In this document: positions 41,855 through 49,977 of the stretch, one piece after another | How positions within the stretch are numbered: position 1 is the first letter of the stretch | Layout: each line of letters starts with the position of its first letter | Source of the DNA: an uncultured Granulosicoccaceae bacterium | GTDB lineage: Bacteria; Pseudomonadota; Gammaproteobacteria; Granulosicoccales; Granulosicoccaceae | Assembly (NCBI GenBank): GCA_938045275.1 | Contig: CALIMV010000125.1 | Span: forward strand, 1 to 50,556 | Reading direction: 5' to 3' | Length of the DNA: 50,556 bases | Notes under the pieces: model-generated | The model's database searches: none | What the model saw: the letters and a program-made list of their open reading frames with translations, nothing else | Told to the model about the DNA's origin: nothing | Translations under genes and position numbers: made by a program

Positions 41855-42838
41855 TTAACTGACTTTTATTACCGTTCTACCTTGTACTTGACCCGCTATT
41901 ATGGCATCAGCCAGTGTAGGTACTTCCCCCAATGCAACCTCCTCAACCATTGATTCAAGGCGCTCTATGGGTAGTTCGTTGGCCAATCTTTGCCAGGCGA
42001 CAGCACGTTTTTCGCTTGGACACATGACAGAATCGATACCTAGCAAATTAACCGCTCTTAGCAGGAATGGAATAACAGTTGTGTCGAGTGCTGCTCCACC
42101 AGCAAGACCAATAGCAGCCACGGAAGCACTGTATTTCATTTGCGTTAAAACGTTTGCCAACATGGCGCCTCCGACTGAATCTATGCAACCTGCCCATTTT
42201 TCTTTGTTCAAAGGTTTACCATTTGGGGTTGCTACATCTGCTCTGGGAATAATGGTGTTAACGCCCAATGATCGAAGGTACTCTATGCTCGATTCTCTAC
42301 CAGTAACCGCATCGACTTCATAATTATTTGCGGACAACAATGCGCAGGCTATTGAGCCAACGCCACCTGCAGCACCGGTAACCAATACTGGGCCGCTGTC
42401 TTTTTGTAAGCCCGCATCTTCAAGTGCCATAATGCCCAACATAGCGGTAAGACCAGCAGTACCCACGGCCATTGCCTGGCGAGTGCTGAAGCCATCGGGT
42501 AAAGGTGTAAGCCATTGTGCGTTAACACGAGCTTGTTCAGAGTATCCACCCCAATGAGTTTCTCCCACTCGCCAACCGGTAAGTACGACTTTATCGCCTT
42601 TTTTGTAGGCGTCATTGTCACTTTCTATAACTGAACCGGCAAAGTCTATTCCGGGAACATGAGGGTATTGTCTAACCAGACCACCGAGTCCGCTAAGTAC
42701 AAGGCCGTCTTTGTAGTTGAGCGTGGAATACTCTACCGACACTAAAACATCACCAGCAGGTAGGCTGGAAGGATCGAGCTCTACTAATGCTGTGCTAATT
42801 TTTCCGTCTTCGTTTTTATCGACTTGAATGGCTTTCAT
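41855..42838 (-). CDS. acuI: Acrylyl-CoA reductase (AcuI/YhdH family)
   Basis: NADPH-dependent medium-chain reductase of 327 residues that converts acrylyl-CoA to propionyl-CoA. The opening MKAIQVDK and TLNYKDGLVLSGLGGLVRQYPHVPGIDFAG are highly typical of AcuI/YhdH; VLVTGAAGGVGSIA is the cofactor motif. The family is widespread and in marine bacteria protects against acrylate from DMSP. No dddL, dddP or acuK genes are next to it, so a general detoxifying role is as likely. ATG start with AAGGAAC upstream, monocistronic on the minus strand. Strong family call, less certain physiological role. Confidence 0.92.
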   Translation of the reverse strand: MKAIQVDKNEDGKISTALVELDPSSLPAGDVLVSVEYSTLNYKDGLVLSGLGGLVRQYPHVPGIDFAGSVIESDNDAYKKGDKVVLTGWRVGETHWGGYSEQARVNAQWLTPLPDGFSTRQAMAVGTAGLTAMLGIMALEDAGLQKDSGPVLVTGAAGGVGSIACALLSANNYEVDAVTGRESSIEYLRSLGVNTIIPRADVATPNGKPLNKEKWAGCIDSVGGAMLANVLTQMKYSASVAAIGLAGGAALDTTVIPFLLRAVNLLGIDSVMCPSEKRAVAWQRLANELPIERLESMVEEVALGEVPTLADAIIAGQVQGRTVIKVS

Positions 42839-43035
42839 AGTTTGTTCCTTAAATTACTGAATAAACGATTACTTTACACAGCGGATATTTATTAATGATT
42901 GGATGTAATTCTGCTCGGTTGACTGTTTTTGTAAGCGCAACAGTTGAATCCTTATTGTTATCCGAGGCGTGCAACAAACAATCTGCGATAGATAGTTAAG
43001 TATATACGGTAAAGCTAATTTTCTTTCTAGATTGC

Positions 43036-43407
43036 TTAGGACGTTAGTGCGAGTTTTATAAAAGGGCTGGTCATGGCGTAGATAACGAACAGGCAAAACA
43101 GGATTATGCCTGCAATGGCTAAGGGACGCTCAGTCACTTTTTGTATAAAGTTCGGCGCAACACCCAAACGCCGCTCTTCATTATATGCTTTGCGCGCATC
43201 GGTAGCCCGTGTTTGTTGATATTGGTTCAGTAGTTGTTTTGCTTCGGGCAATTGTGCATCGTTCTGAACCCAGATTGCTGGCATCGATATGCCCCAATTA
43301 CCAGCACTGGTTTCATAGATGTCGATACCATGTTGCTTCATAAGCTCGCGGATGTCTTCCGCTTCATCGTCTGGTACGTTACGTAATTTAAATAGTAGTG
43401 CTGACAT
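43036..43407 (-). CDS. DUF6164 family membrane-associated protein
   Basis: Protein of 123 residues. The N-terminal domain MSALLFKLRNVPDDEAEDIRELM... GIDIYETSAGNWGISMPAIWV is the DUF6164 pattern and looks like a DUF2007-type ferredoxin-like fold. A transmembrane helix (PLAIAGIILFCLFVIYAM) closes the protein. I use the ATG before SALLFKL; a TTG four codons earlier is less likely. Function unknown. It lies on the same strand as acuI but nearly 200 bases upstream of it, so probably a separate unit. Confidence 0.85.
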   Translation of the reverse strand: MSALLFKLRNVPDDEAEDIRELMKQHGIDIYETSAGNWGISMPAIWVQNDAQLPEAKQLLNQYQQTRATDARKAYNEERRLGVAPNFIQKVTERPLAIAGIILFCLFVIYAMTSPFIKLALTS

Positions 43408-43562
43408 GACGTTTAACAAAATAAGCAGTTTCTGCGTTGCTGCTCAGTATACGAGAATTTGGTTACTTGAGCAGGTTGATCGTGTTGGTAGTCAGGCTGT
43501 CGCTATCAACTGGTGCGCTTGTAGAAGAGGAACAGCGAGCGAGCACAATTGCTTGGCTGAGA

Positions 43563-44432
43563 TCAAATGGAAAGGTCTTCGTACAGCGACTCAAGCTCAG
43601 CCACAAAAGCATCATTCCCTCGCTTTTTCGCACCGTTGATCAGGATTTGATACTTCTTTATAAACGTGTGTTTAGTCATTGATATTTGCATTTCACTTAG
43701 CGATTGAGACCGTAGTAATTTGCTGAGTGCGATTAAACGGAACCGGTCCATCCCCCAGTACTTTTTCGATAATTGATCTTCGTGCCCACCTGTTTTTTCC
43801 AGTAAAGCTGAATCTATAAATAAAACTGGATATCGTGAGCAGATGCGTAGCCATAAATCATAGTCCTCGCATGCTGGTAGCGTTTCATCAAAAGCACCGA
43901 CCTCATGAAAAAGTGACTGATGAATGATTGCTGCCGACGGAGAAATCGCGCACAGTGGTAAACAAAATTCGAAAATGTCACCACCACGTTTCTGGTGTTT
44001 ATGCATTGGATTAACGCGTTTGCCATTACGAATCCAGCGTTCGTCGCAATGGCATAGTCGAAATCCAGGTGAAGCTTCTATTGCCTTCATCTGTACAGCT
44101 AATTTGTTTTCAAACCAACGATCGTCTGAATCGAGAAAAGCTATCCATGTACCAGTCGCTACCTCAATACCGCGATTACGTGCGTGTGATACGCCGTGGT
44201 TTGATTGTCGAATTAATTTTACTGTGGGAAAGCGCTCAGCAATGACAGCCGGTGTGTTGTCCTCGGAGCCGTCGTCAACGACTATGATCTGCTGTGGTTG
44301 AATGGTTTGCTTAATGACAGATTCAATTGCTGTGCATAGTGAGTCACAACGATTATAGGTTGGAATAATTACGCTAACCGGTGCCTGTGCCGGGCGATTA
44401 TTACTGGAAGGTTGATGTGATTCAAGTTGCAC
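43563..44432 (-). CDS. Family 2 glycosyltransferase
   Basis: GT-A glycosyltransferase of 289 residues. The sequence PVSVIIPTYNRCDSLCTAIES starts the nucleotide-sugar domain; VVDDGSEDNTPAV and the DxD-type metal site AFLDSDDRW (about 104-112) are conserved; CEDYDLWLRIC matches the catalytic-base region of the family. The last 80 residues are basic and without membrane helices. Probably transfers a sugar to a surface glycan or lipid. The frame begins at GTG. Divergent from the DUF533 gene; no sugar-biosynthesis operon adjoins, so the acceptor is unknown. Confidence 0.9.
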   Translation of the reverse strand: MQLESHQPSSNNRPAQAPVSVIIPTYNRCDSLCTAIESVIKQTIQPQQIIVVDDGSEDNTPAVIAERFPTVKLIRQSNHGVSHARNRGIEVATGTWIAFLDSDDRWFENKLAVQMKAIEASPGFRLCHCDERWIRNGKRVNPMHKHQKRGGDIFEFCLPLCAISPSAAIIHQSLFHEVGAFDETLPACEDYDLWLRICSRYPVLFIDSALLEKTGGHEDQLSKKYWGMDRFRLIALSKLLRSQSLSEMQISMTKHTFIKKYQILINGAKKRGNDAFVAELESLYEDLSI

Positions 44433-44509
44433 TGTTTTACATCGAGCTGGCTATATCGGTTGTCAGCGACCATACTATAGGTAAATTAAACATTGAGTGA
44501 GAAGTCTTT

Positions 44510-45193
44510 ATGGACGCAAAAGTAATACTGGAAAATCTGTTGGAAAAATCGCAAACCGCCACCACAAAAGGCCTTGAAATCGCCGAGCAGAAACTGGGTG
44601 TACCCGAGTCGGGTGAGCAACGAGACGCCATGTTGGATGGCATGGGCAAAGGTGCGCTCGCAGCCGGTGCGATAGCTATTTTGCTCGGTACGGAAAGTGG
44701 TCGTAAATTAACCGGCACAGCGCTAAAGGTGGGTGGTGTTGCTGCCGTGGGTGGTCTTGCATACAAAGCTTTCAATCAATGGCAGCAACAACAAAACACC
44801 AATATTACCCACACTGGTACGCCAATCAATGATCTTGCTGACACAGAAGCGCAAACACGCAGCGAGGCCATCATTTCCGCCATGATCAGTGCCGCAAAAT
44901 CTGATGGCCATGTTGATTCACACGAGCAGAAATTAATTACCTCCAAAATCGAGAGCCTTGGGCTGGAGCAAGACGTTATGTCTTTTCTAATGAAAGAGCT
45001 GAATAAGCCCATGGATGTAGCAACGGTTGTGGCATCGTCAGATTCGCCAGAAGCTGCAAGGGAAATCTATTTGGCTTCTGCAATGGTCGTTGATTCAAAC
45101 AAAGCAGAAGAGCGCGCATATTTGGATTCATTAGCAGCAGGCCTTAATCTTGATGCAAAGCTTGTTCAAGAACTTGAAGCAACGCTTGGTTAA
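44510..45193 (+). CDS. DUF533 (YebE-like) protein
   Basis: Inner-membrane-associated protein of 227 residues in the DUF533 family, which contains a TerB-like fold. The N-terminus (MDAKVILENLLEKSQTATTKG) is followed by a glycine-rich hydrophobic segment (GKGALAAGAIAILLG... VGGVAAVGGLAYKAF, about 45-90) and then a helical TerB-like domain (95-227). In E. coli YebE is stress-inducible, but no function is settled. ATG with GAGAAG upstream. A weak stem with T-rich tail (45302-45332) may end its transcript. Confidence 0.88.
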   Translation: MDAKVILENLLEKSQTATTKGLEIAEQKLGVPESGEQRDAMLDGMGKGALAAGAIAILLGTESGRKLTGTALKVGGVAAVGGLAYKAFNQWQQQQNTNITHTGTPINDLADTEAQTRSEAIISAMISAAKSDGHVDSHEQKLITSKIESLGLEQDVMSFLMKELNKPMDVATVVASSDSPEAAREIYLASAMVVDSNKAEERAYLDSLAAGLNLDAKLVQELEATLG

Positions 45194-45668
45194 TCAGATT
45201 CACTGTAATGCGTTTTAGCTTTATTGCTCGCAGGCATATGTTTTTTTAAGATAGGTTTGGAACGCAGGTGGCAACTGCGTAATTAAAAAGCGTGTTACTG
45301 AAGGTGCCAGTGATAAGCCACCTAAATCTTTTTCAACTTTGATGTAATGCCCGACAATATTCAATCAGGGCTAACAGTGCAAAATTCATCGCTGCCTATG
45401 CTTAAGTTGAGTAGACAGTATTGCAATGAAAAGAGAAAGCATTTCGATTGATATATTTTCTGCAAGTTGTACTATTACCCCGTCGCATAAAACGATGGGC
45501 TTGAGGGAGTTGGGGTCGGACCATCCTAAAATTATGATTTTTTTGATTATTTTGGGAAGATTCGGCTGTTTTATGGGCTTAGAGCGGCTTTTCATGCCAA
45601 AAAAATGCTTGTAACAAAACCGCAGCCCGGAGTGTTGGCCTCAATCAAGTACTTTTATTAAAGTACTT
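45194..45668. other. Long intergenic stretch before the photolyase island
   Basis: 475 bases without a convincing gene. A 62-codon plus-strand frame (45426-45614) has no ribosome site, family resemblance or supporting context. Structures: ACGCAG/CTGCGT (45262-45280), AGGTG/CACCT followed by CTTTTT (45302-45332), and a perfect 9-bp hairpin AAGTACTTT-TATT-AAAGTACTT (45647-45668) that abuts the photolyase stop codon. The last may help end the minus-strand photolyase transcript, although no T run follows it. Confidence 0.45.
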
Positions 45669-47204
45669 TCAAAAAGGTAGCTTAAGCTGAATTGATGTTT
45701 TGGTTACCTTCTTCTTTTGGTTGTTTGATCGCAGTCTGGAGCCATGTTTGGCTAAAACAGCTGCAGTGGGTTCTATGGCTTCGTCGCTTTTTTTAATCTG
45801 ACTGATCTGATCTTTAACCGCGGTGCTGTTAGCTGCGATGTCGCAGACCGGAGTTGGGTAGTCGCCTAAAGATTGATTGTTGTAATTGGCGATCTGTTTG
45901 CTAGTAAAGTTTCTTAGCTCAGGAACCCATTTTTTTGTAAATCGACAGTCCGGGTCATGGTCGAGTAGCTGTTTATGCGGATTGTATACCCGCATTGTGT
46001 TGATACCAACAATACCTGCTTGCATTTGTACTTGTGAAAAATGGATGCCTGGTTCGTAGTCATAGAACACACGTGCAAGTGGGTACTGCAGAACACGCCA
46101 GGAGAGCCTTAATCCAAAACACCCGGTAGTCACAAGCATGGCCCGCATTCGAAAGTTCAGAAACCCGGTGCTTTGCAGACATCGCATGCACGCATCTACC
46201 AAAGGTATACCTGTGTTGCCATGTATCCAGGCCTGCAGCAGTTCGGGCGCATCGACATACTTTACATGTTCAAATGCCGAATTCAGCGCCTGATGTTCCA
46301 TGTGACTTGCTGATTCAAGTCGCTGAATAAAATGATCTCTCCAGTGTAATCGAGACTGAAAAGCGCGTATGTTTCGGACAATGTGTGCTGCTTCTTTGCT
46401 TTGAGACTGTTGATAATCAAGTGTGCGTTGTGCGCTTTGATAGTGAATATTTCGAACGCTGATCGTACCCCAGGCTAAATGTGTTGACAGGCGTGAGCCG
46501 GTTTGAAAAGCGCTATTAGGTGATGAAATGCCGCGAGAGTAACCATTGACTCTGTGTTGAAGAAAGTGATGTAGCTCATCTTGTGCGCACGACTCATTGA
46601 CTTGTTGCATCTTGCGAAACTGAATACGTTGATCGATTTTTTGTGCGGTCATTTCGGTGTATTCAGGCCACATTGTATTAACAATGGAATCAGGTTCGAT
46701 TGGCCATGGTTGAATAAGCGTTGGTGCACTAACCGGCTTTTTATCGAATAAGCGAGCATGCGCAATTTCTGACTGCTGGTCTCTATCGACACACCCTCGT
46801 ACCACACCATTCTGGGTTTCTTCTGCCCATTTAACCGATGTTCGTTCGCACCATTGCATCACGCATTTGTCTCGGTTGAAAGTAATGGCATTCCCGGTTT
46901 CTTCATGGCTGTATATTGCGTCAAAGCCATGCTTGTTAAACAGGTGTTCGAATACATCGGTCGCTTCATCTTTAGCAAAATACAGTTCGCCGCCAATGTT
47001 GCGTAAATCCTGCTGTAGTGCATTGAGTCCCTGCCACCAGGCAAACACATGCATGGCAGATGTGTCTGGCGCATCGTAAAGTGAGGGCTCGCATATAAAC
47101 AGCGCTATCACCTGCTGGTGTTGCTCAATGGCCGATGTAAGAGCCTCGTTGTCGATCAATCGCATATCTCGCTTAACCCACCAAATAGCACGCGATTGAC
47201 TCAT
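45669..47204 (-). CDS. Cryptochrome/photolyase family protein (full-length)
   Basis: Light-dependent DNA repair or photosensory flavoprotein, 511 residues. The N-terminal antenna Rossmann domain begins AIWWVKRDMRLIDNEAL. The FAD domain has SRLHWRDHF, GNTGIPLVDACMRCL, GFLNFRMRAML and a late stretch with YDYEPGIHFSQVQMQAG and INTMRVYNP. The usual DGDLA-type FAD loop is replaced by YEPGIHF, which marks a subgroup apart from classical CPD photolyases; I cannot decide CPD, (6-4) or signalling. A lysine-rich tail extends past the core. The start is fixed by an ATGA overlap with the DUF2256 gene; a further 20 upstream codons exist in the frame. Confidence 0.85.
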   Translation of the reverse strand: MSQSRAIWWVKRDMRLIDNEALTSAIEQHQQVIALFICEPSLYDAPDTSAMHVFAWWQGLNALQQDLRNIGGELYFAKDEATDVFEHLFNKHGFDAIYSHEETGNAITFNRDKCVMQWCERTSVKWAEETQNGVVRGCVDRDQQSEIAHARLFDKKPVSAPTLIQPWPIEPDSIVNTMWPEYTEMTAQKIDQRIQFRKMQQVNESCAQDELHHFLQHRVNGYSRGISSPNSAFQTGSRLSTHLAWGTISVRNIHYQSAQRTLDYQQSQSKEAAHIVRNIRAFQSRLHWRDHFIQRLESASHMEHQALNSAFEHVKYVDAPELLQAWIHGNTGIPLVDACMRCLQSTGFLNFRMRAMLVTTGCFGLRLSWRVLQYPLARVFYDYEPGIHFSQVQMQAGIVGINTMRVYNPHKQLLDHDPDCRFTKKWVPELRNFTSKQIANYNNQSLGDYPTPVCDIAANSTAVKDQISQIKKSDEAIEPTAAVLAKHGSRLRSNNQKKKVTKTSIQLKLPF

Positions 47205-47374
47205 GAAGGTTTTTGTCTCGACGATCGACGACACTTTTGTGAGCAGTAAATTATTGATGGCCACAGTCCGCGAGATTGCCAGCGTTTGCGATTAGTGAAA
47301 GGTAGCCCGCACTGCGGGCAAACCTTACTCTGTTGTTTTGTGTTGCTGCCAGGTTTGGTCTTTTTGTTAGACAC
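47201..47374 (-). CDS. DUF2256 zinc-ribbon protein
   Basis: Very small protein (57 residues) with a treble-clef-like zinc site: CPQCGLPFTNRKRWQSRG and YCSQKCRR, the full DUF2256 signature. DUF2256 genes recur next to cryptochrome/photolyase genes in many bacteria, but their function is not known. I place the start at GTG 47374, whose first bases overlap the end of the upstream FAD-domain gene (GTGTCTAA); the open frame extends further, into that gene. Its stop overlaps the start of the downstream photolyase gene (ATGA). So the three genes are coupled in translation. Short length makes it easy to miss in automatic annotation. Confidence 0.88.
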   Translation of the reverse strand: MSNKKTKPGSNTKQQSKVCPQCGLPFTNRKRWQSRGLWPSIIYCSQKCRRSSRQKPS

Positions 47375-48476
47375 TGTGCTTTTTAACCTGTTTCCAGTAC
47401 TGCGAAAAGCTTCTGAATGCATTCTGCGGTTGCGGATACAACCAGGTTCGTGAATCGGTTGATTCGCCCCAATGATTGCAAGCCGGGTAGTCTTGTCTCA
47501 CGATGGTTGTATTCTGTAGCGCACATTGCAATTGCGCCACCGTGCCATGAACTATGAGCACATTGGGTATCAAATCAGCCCAGTGCAATACAAATTGCCA
47601 ACGATGCCGGCTCATGGGCCATTGGTTGTGTAATGCACTCTCTATAAAAAGCACCTGGTGGTCGGCATCCATACGCCACTGTGCATTTAACTGCCAAATT
47701 GATCGAACGGCAACAGTACCGGAGAGCGTAGGCATCTCTGTTACTGGTACGCCGGGTATGACTTGAGGCATTGACGCATCGGTAGTGTCGGCCAATTCAG
47801 CAGGTCTTTGAAAAGTTGCAAGCTTTTCGTAAGATACGTCCAGAAAAGTGCCTTGCTGATTAGATTGACTGTATTTATTAACGTTGTCCTGGTTGGCAAT
47901 GTAGCGTTTATCGCTGAAAGTGCCGGCCACCCACTGCCAACTTAAGGTATTACTTGCCAAGTCTCCGTCCAGTAAGTGGTAGTGCATCCATTTTGCTGCG
48001 CTTAGCCAATGAGTGTCTCCCATATTGCAGCAGAGCGCAGCCGTCCACATGCGCGCATGATTGTGCATGAATCCATGCGTGATCAAATTTCGTATCTCTT
48101 TATCAATAGCATGAATACCTGTTTTCGCATTCAGTATGGCGGTAGGAATTTGTCTTCGGTTGGAAGGGGAGGGTGTGCGCATATCCGTGAATATATCGTC
48201 ACCACACCGTTGCCAGACTCGATGGAAATATTCTCTCCATGCTAGTTCGTACATTAGCCGGTAGCAGTCTTTGCTTTTATTATGTTTAAAAACAGCTTCG
48301 GCCACGTCGCGAGTAGTAATGATGCCATGGGTGATAAACGGGCTAAGCCAGGTAACATCCCCATTGAGAAAATTTCTGGTTTTGCCGTAACTCACAGGGT
48401 CTATTTGCATTAGCCTCTGTGTAAGATCTTCATAACGGCAGAGAAAATGTGATATATCGTTAGGTCTATTTGTCAT
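47367..48476 (-). CDS. FAD-domain photolyase-like protein with a C-terminal Rossmann-like part
   Basis: Protein of 369 residues without the N-terminal antenna domain. Residues 14-205 match the photolyase FAD domain: TWLSPFITHG, ELAWREYF (77-84), TGIHAIDKEIRNLITHG, FMHNHARM, DGDLASN (170-176) and SWQWVAGTF. Residues 205-265 are a linker. The C-terminal portion (273-335: HQVLFIESALHNQWPMSRHR and ADLIPNVLIVHGTV) resembles the strand-helix pattern of an antenna domain, as if permuted. Related FAD-domain proteins are common in marine bacteria. First gene of the coupled trio. The ATG at 48476 lacks a ribosome site; an in-frame ATG at codon 23 has AGAGG close by. Confidence 0.78.
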   Translation of the reverse strand: MTNRPNDISHFLCRYEDLTQRLMQIDPVSYGKTRNFLNGDVTWLSPFITHGIITTRDVAEAVFKHNKSKDCYRLMYELAWREYFHRVWQRCGDDIFTDMRTPSPSNRRQIPTAILNAKTGIHAIDKEIRNLITHGFMHNHARMWTAALCCNMGDTHWLSAAKWMHYHLLDGDLASNTLSWQWVAGTFSDKRYIANQDNVNKYSQSNQQGTFLDVSYEKLATFQRPAELADTTDASMPQVIPGVPVTEMPTLSGTVAVRSIWQLNAQWRMDADHQVLFIESALHNQWPMSRHRWQFVLHWADLIPNVLIVHGTVAQLQCALQNTTIVRQDYPACNHWGESTDSRTWLYPQPQNAFRSFSQYWKQVKKHSV

Positions 48477-48492
48477 TCGTTTATAAGCTCAT

Positions 48493-49905
48493 ATGCGCAG
48501 CGTAGCACTGATTTTCCCAAATCAACTTTTTGAGTCACATCCGGTTTTACGTAAAAAACCGGAAAAGGTTCTGTTGGTGGAGAATTCATTGTTTTTTGGT
48601 GACGCACAATATCCGATGCGCTTTCATCCGAAAAAAATCACCTATCATCAAGATACACTGGCAGAATTTGGCGCGGCCTTAAAGAAGAAAAAGGTGGTGG
48701 TTGAACACATCACGTATCAGGATGGTGTCTGTGAGCTAGATGGCATCCTGAAGCAACTTTCTCACGACAAATTTGGAAAAATATACTGCGTCGAGCCGTG
48801 TGACTATGTGTTGGAGAAACGTTTGGTGCGAGCCGCACAGAAACATAATATCGAACTAACACTTCTACCTTCTCCCGGGTTTCTCAATACAAGCGAAGAA
48901 AATCAGGAATGGCGCTCCACCAGAAAACGCTGGCATATGGCCGATTTCTACAAGTGGCAACGAGTTCGGTTAGGCATTCTTATGGATGGTAAAGTGCCGG
49001 AAGGCGGGCAATGGAGCTATGACGAAGACAACCGTCGCAAGCTCCCGCTCAAGCAAATACCGTTGCTGCCAGCTCTGCCTGCCAATGATTACCCAACAAC
49101 GCCCGATAATGCCAGGCTTTGGCTGGAAGAGTTTTTACACTCGCGATTAGCATTGTTCGGTCCGTATGAAGATGCCATTGAGTCTGGTCAGAATTGGTTG
49201 TATCACAGTGTTTTAACCCCAATGCTCAACGTTGGATTGCTAACGCCAGATTACGTTGTCAATAAGACTTTGCAACATGCGCAAAAGCACAATGTGCCTA
49301 TAAATAGTGTTGAGGGGTTCATACGTCAGGTGATTGGATGGCGCGAATTCATGCGAGCAACCTATGAAGATCACGGCGTGACAATGCGAACCGGAAACAA
49401 CTGGCAACATACACGACCGATGCCCAAGGCATTCTATACAGCGAAAACAGGCATAGACCCTGTAGATGATTGTATTAAGCGGGTTAATGAACACGCTTAC
49501 TGTCATCATATTGAGCGTTTGATGATACTGGGTGGTTTTATGTTCTTGTGTGAAATTCAGCCAGATGACATTTACAAGTGGTTTATGGAATTGTTCATCG
49601 ATAGTTATGACTGGGTGATGGTACCCAACGTTTATGCCATGAGCCAACATGCTGATGGTGGTTTGATTACCACAAAACCGTATTTTTCTGGTTCAAACTA
49701 CGTAATCAAAATGAGTCACTACAAGAAAGGTCCTTGGAGCGAGGTGTGGGATGCGCTATTTTGGCGATGGATAATTAAAAACAAAGAAAAGCTGGCTGGC
49801 AATCATCGCTGGTCGATGATGTGTAAAAACGCTGAGAAGATGGATAAGGCGAAGCGACAGCAACATATAAAAACAGCGGAAAAATTCTTGAATAGTTTAA
49901 CGTGA
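48493..49905 (+). CDS. PhrB-like cryptochrome/photolyase without the iron-sulfur cysteines
   Basis: Protein of 470 residues of the bacterial FeS-BCP/(6-4) photolyase class. Support: the opening ALIFPNQLFESHPVL, the middle FIRQVIGWREFMR, HHIERLMILGGF, and the class signature MSQHADGGLITTKPYFSGSNYV (384-404). In the reference enzyme PhrB a [4Fe-4S] cluster is held by Cys 350, 438, 441 and 454. Here the first position aligns with Pro 323, and the cysteine loop between KMSHY and ALFWRWI is shortened, with no cysteines. Cluster-free repair or photosensory function is therefore predicted. Divergent from the FAD-domain gene, with only 16 bases between starts. Confidence 0.85.
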   Translation: MRSVALIFPNQLFESHPVLRKKPEKVLLVENSLFFGDAQYPMRFHPKKITYHQDTLAEFGAALKKKKVVVEHITYQDGVCELDGILKQLSHDKFGKIYCVEPCDYVLEKRLVRAAQKHNIELTLLPSPGFLNTSEENQEWRSTRKRWHMADFYKWQRVRLGILMDGKVPEGGQWSYDEDNRRKLPLKQIPLLPALPANDYPTTPDNARLWLEEFLHSRLALFGPYEDAIESGQNWLYHSVLTPMLNVGLLTPDYVVNKTLQHAQKHNVPINSVEGFIRQVIGWREFMRATYEDHGVTMRTGNNWQHTRPMPKAFYTAKTGIDPVDDCIKRVNEHAYCHHIERLMILGGFMFLCEIQPDDIYKWFMELFIDSYDWVMVPNVYAMSQHADGGLITTKPYFSGSNYVIKMSHYKKGPWSEVWDALFWRWIIKNKEKLAGNHRWSMMCKNAEKMDKAKRQQHIKTAEKFLNSLT

Positions 49906-49977
49906 TCTTGAAATTGATAATTTACTGAATGTGAAGGCTGTGGCGAATTGCGGATGACTATACGGTCGAATACTGCA

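Noticed and set aside
45302-45332. Rho-independent terminator for the DUF533 gene
   Set aside because: The stem has only five pairs with a long loop and the T tract is offset; mentioned in the gap entry but not called.
45426-45614. Plus-strand 62-codon frame before the photolyase island
   Set aside because: No ribosome site or family resemblance, and an equally long frame runs on the opposite strand; best treated as non-coding.
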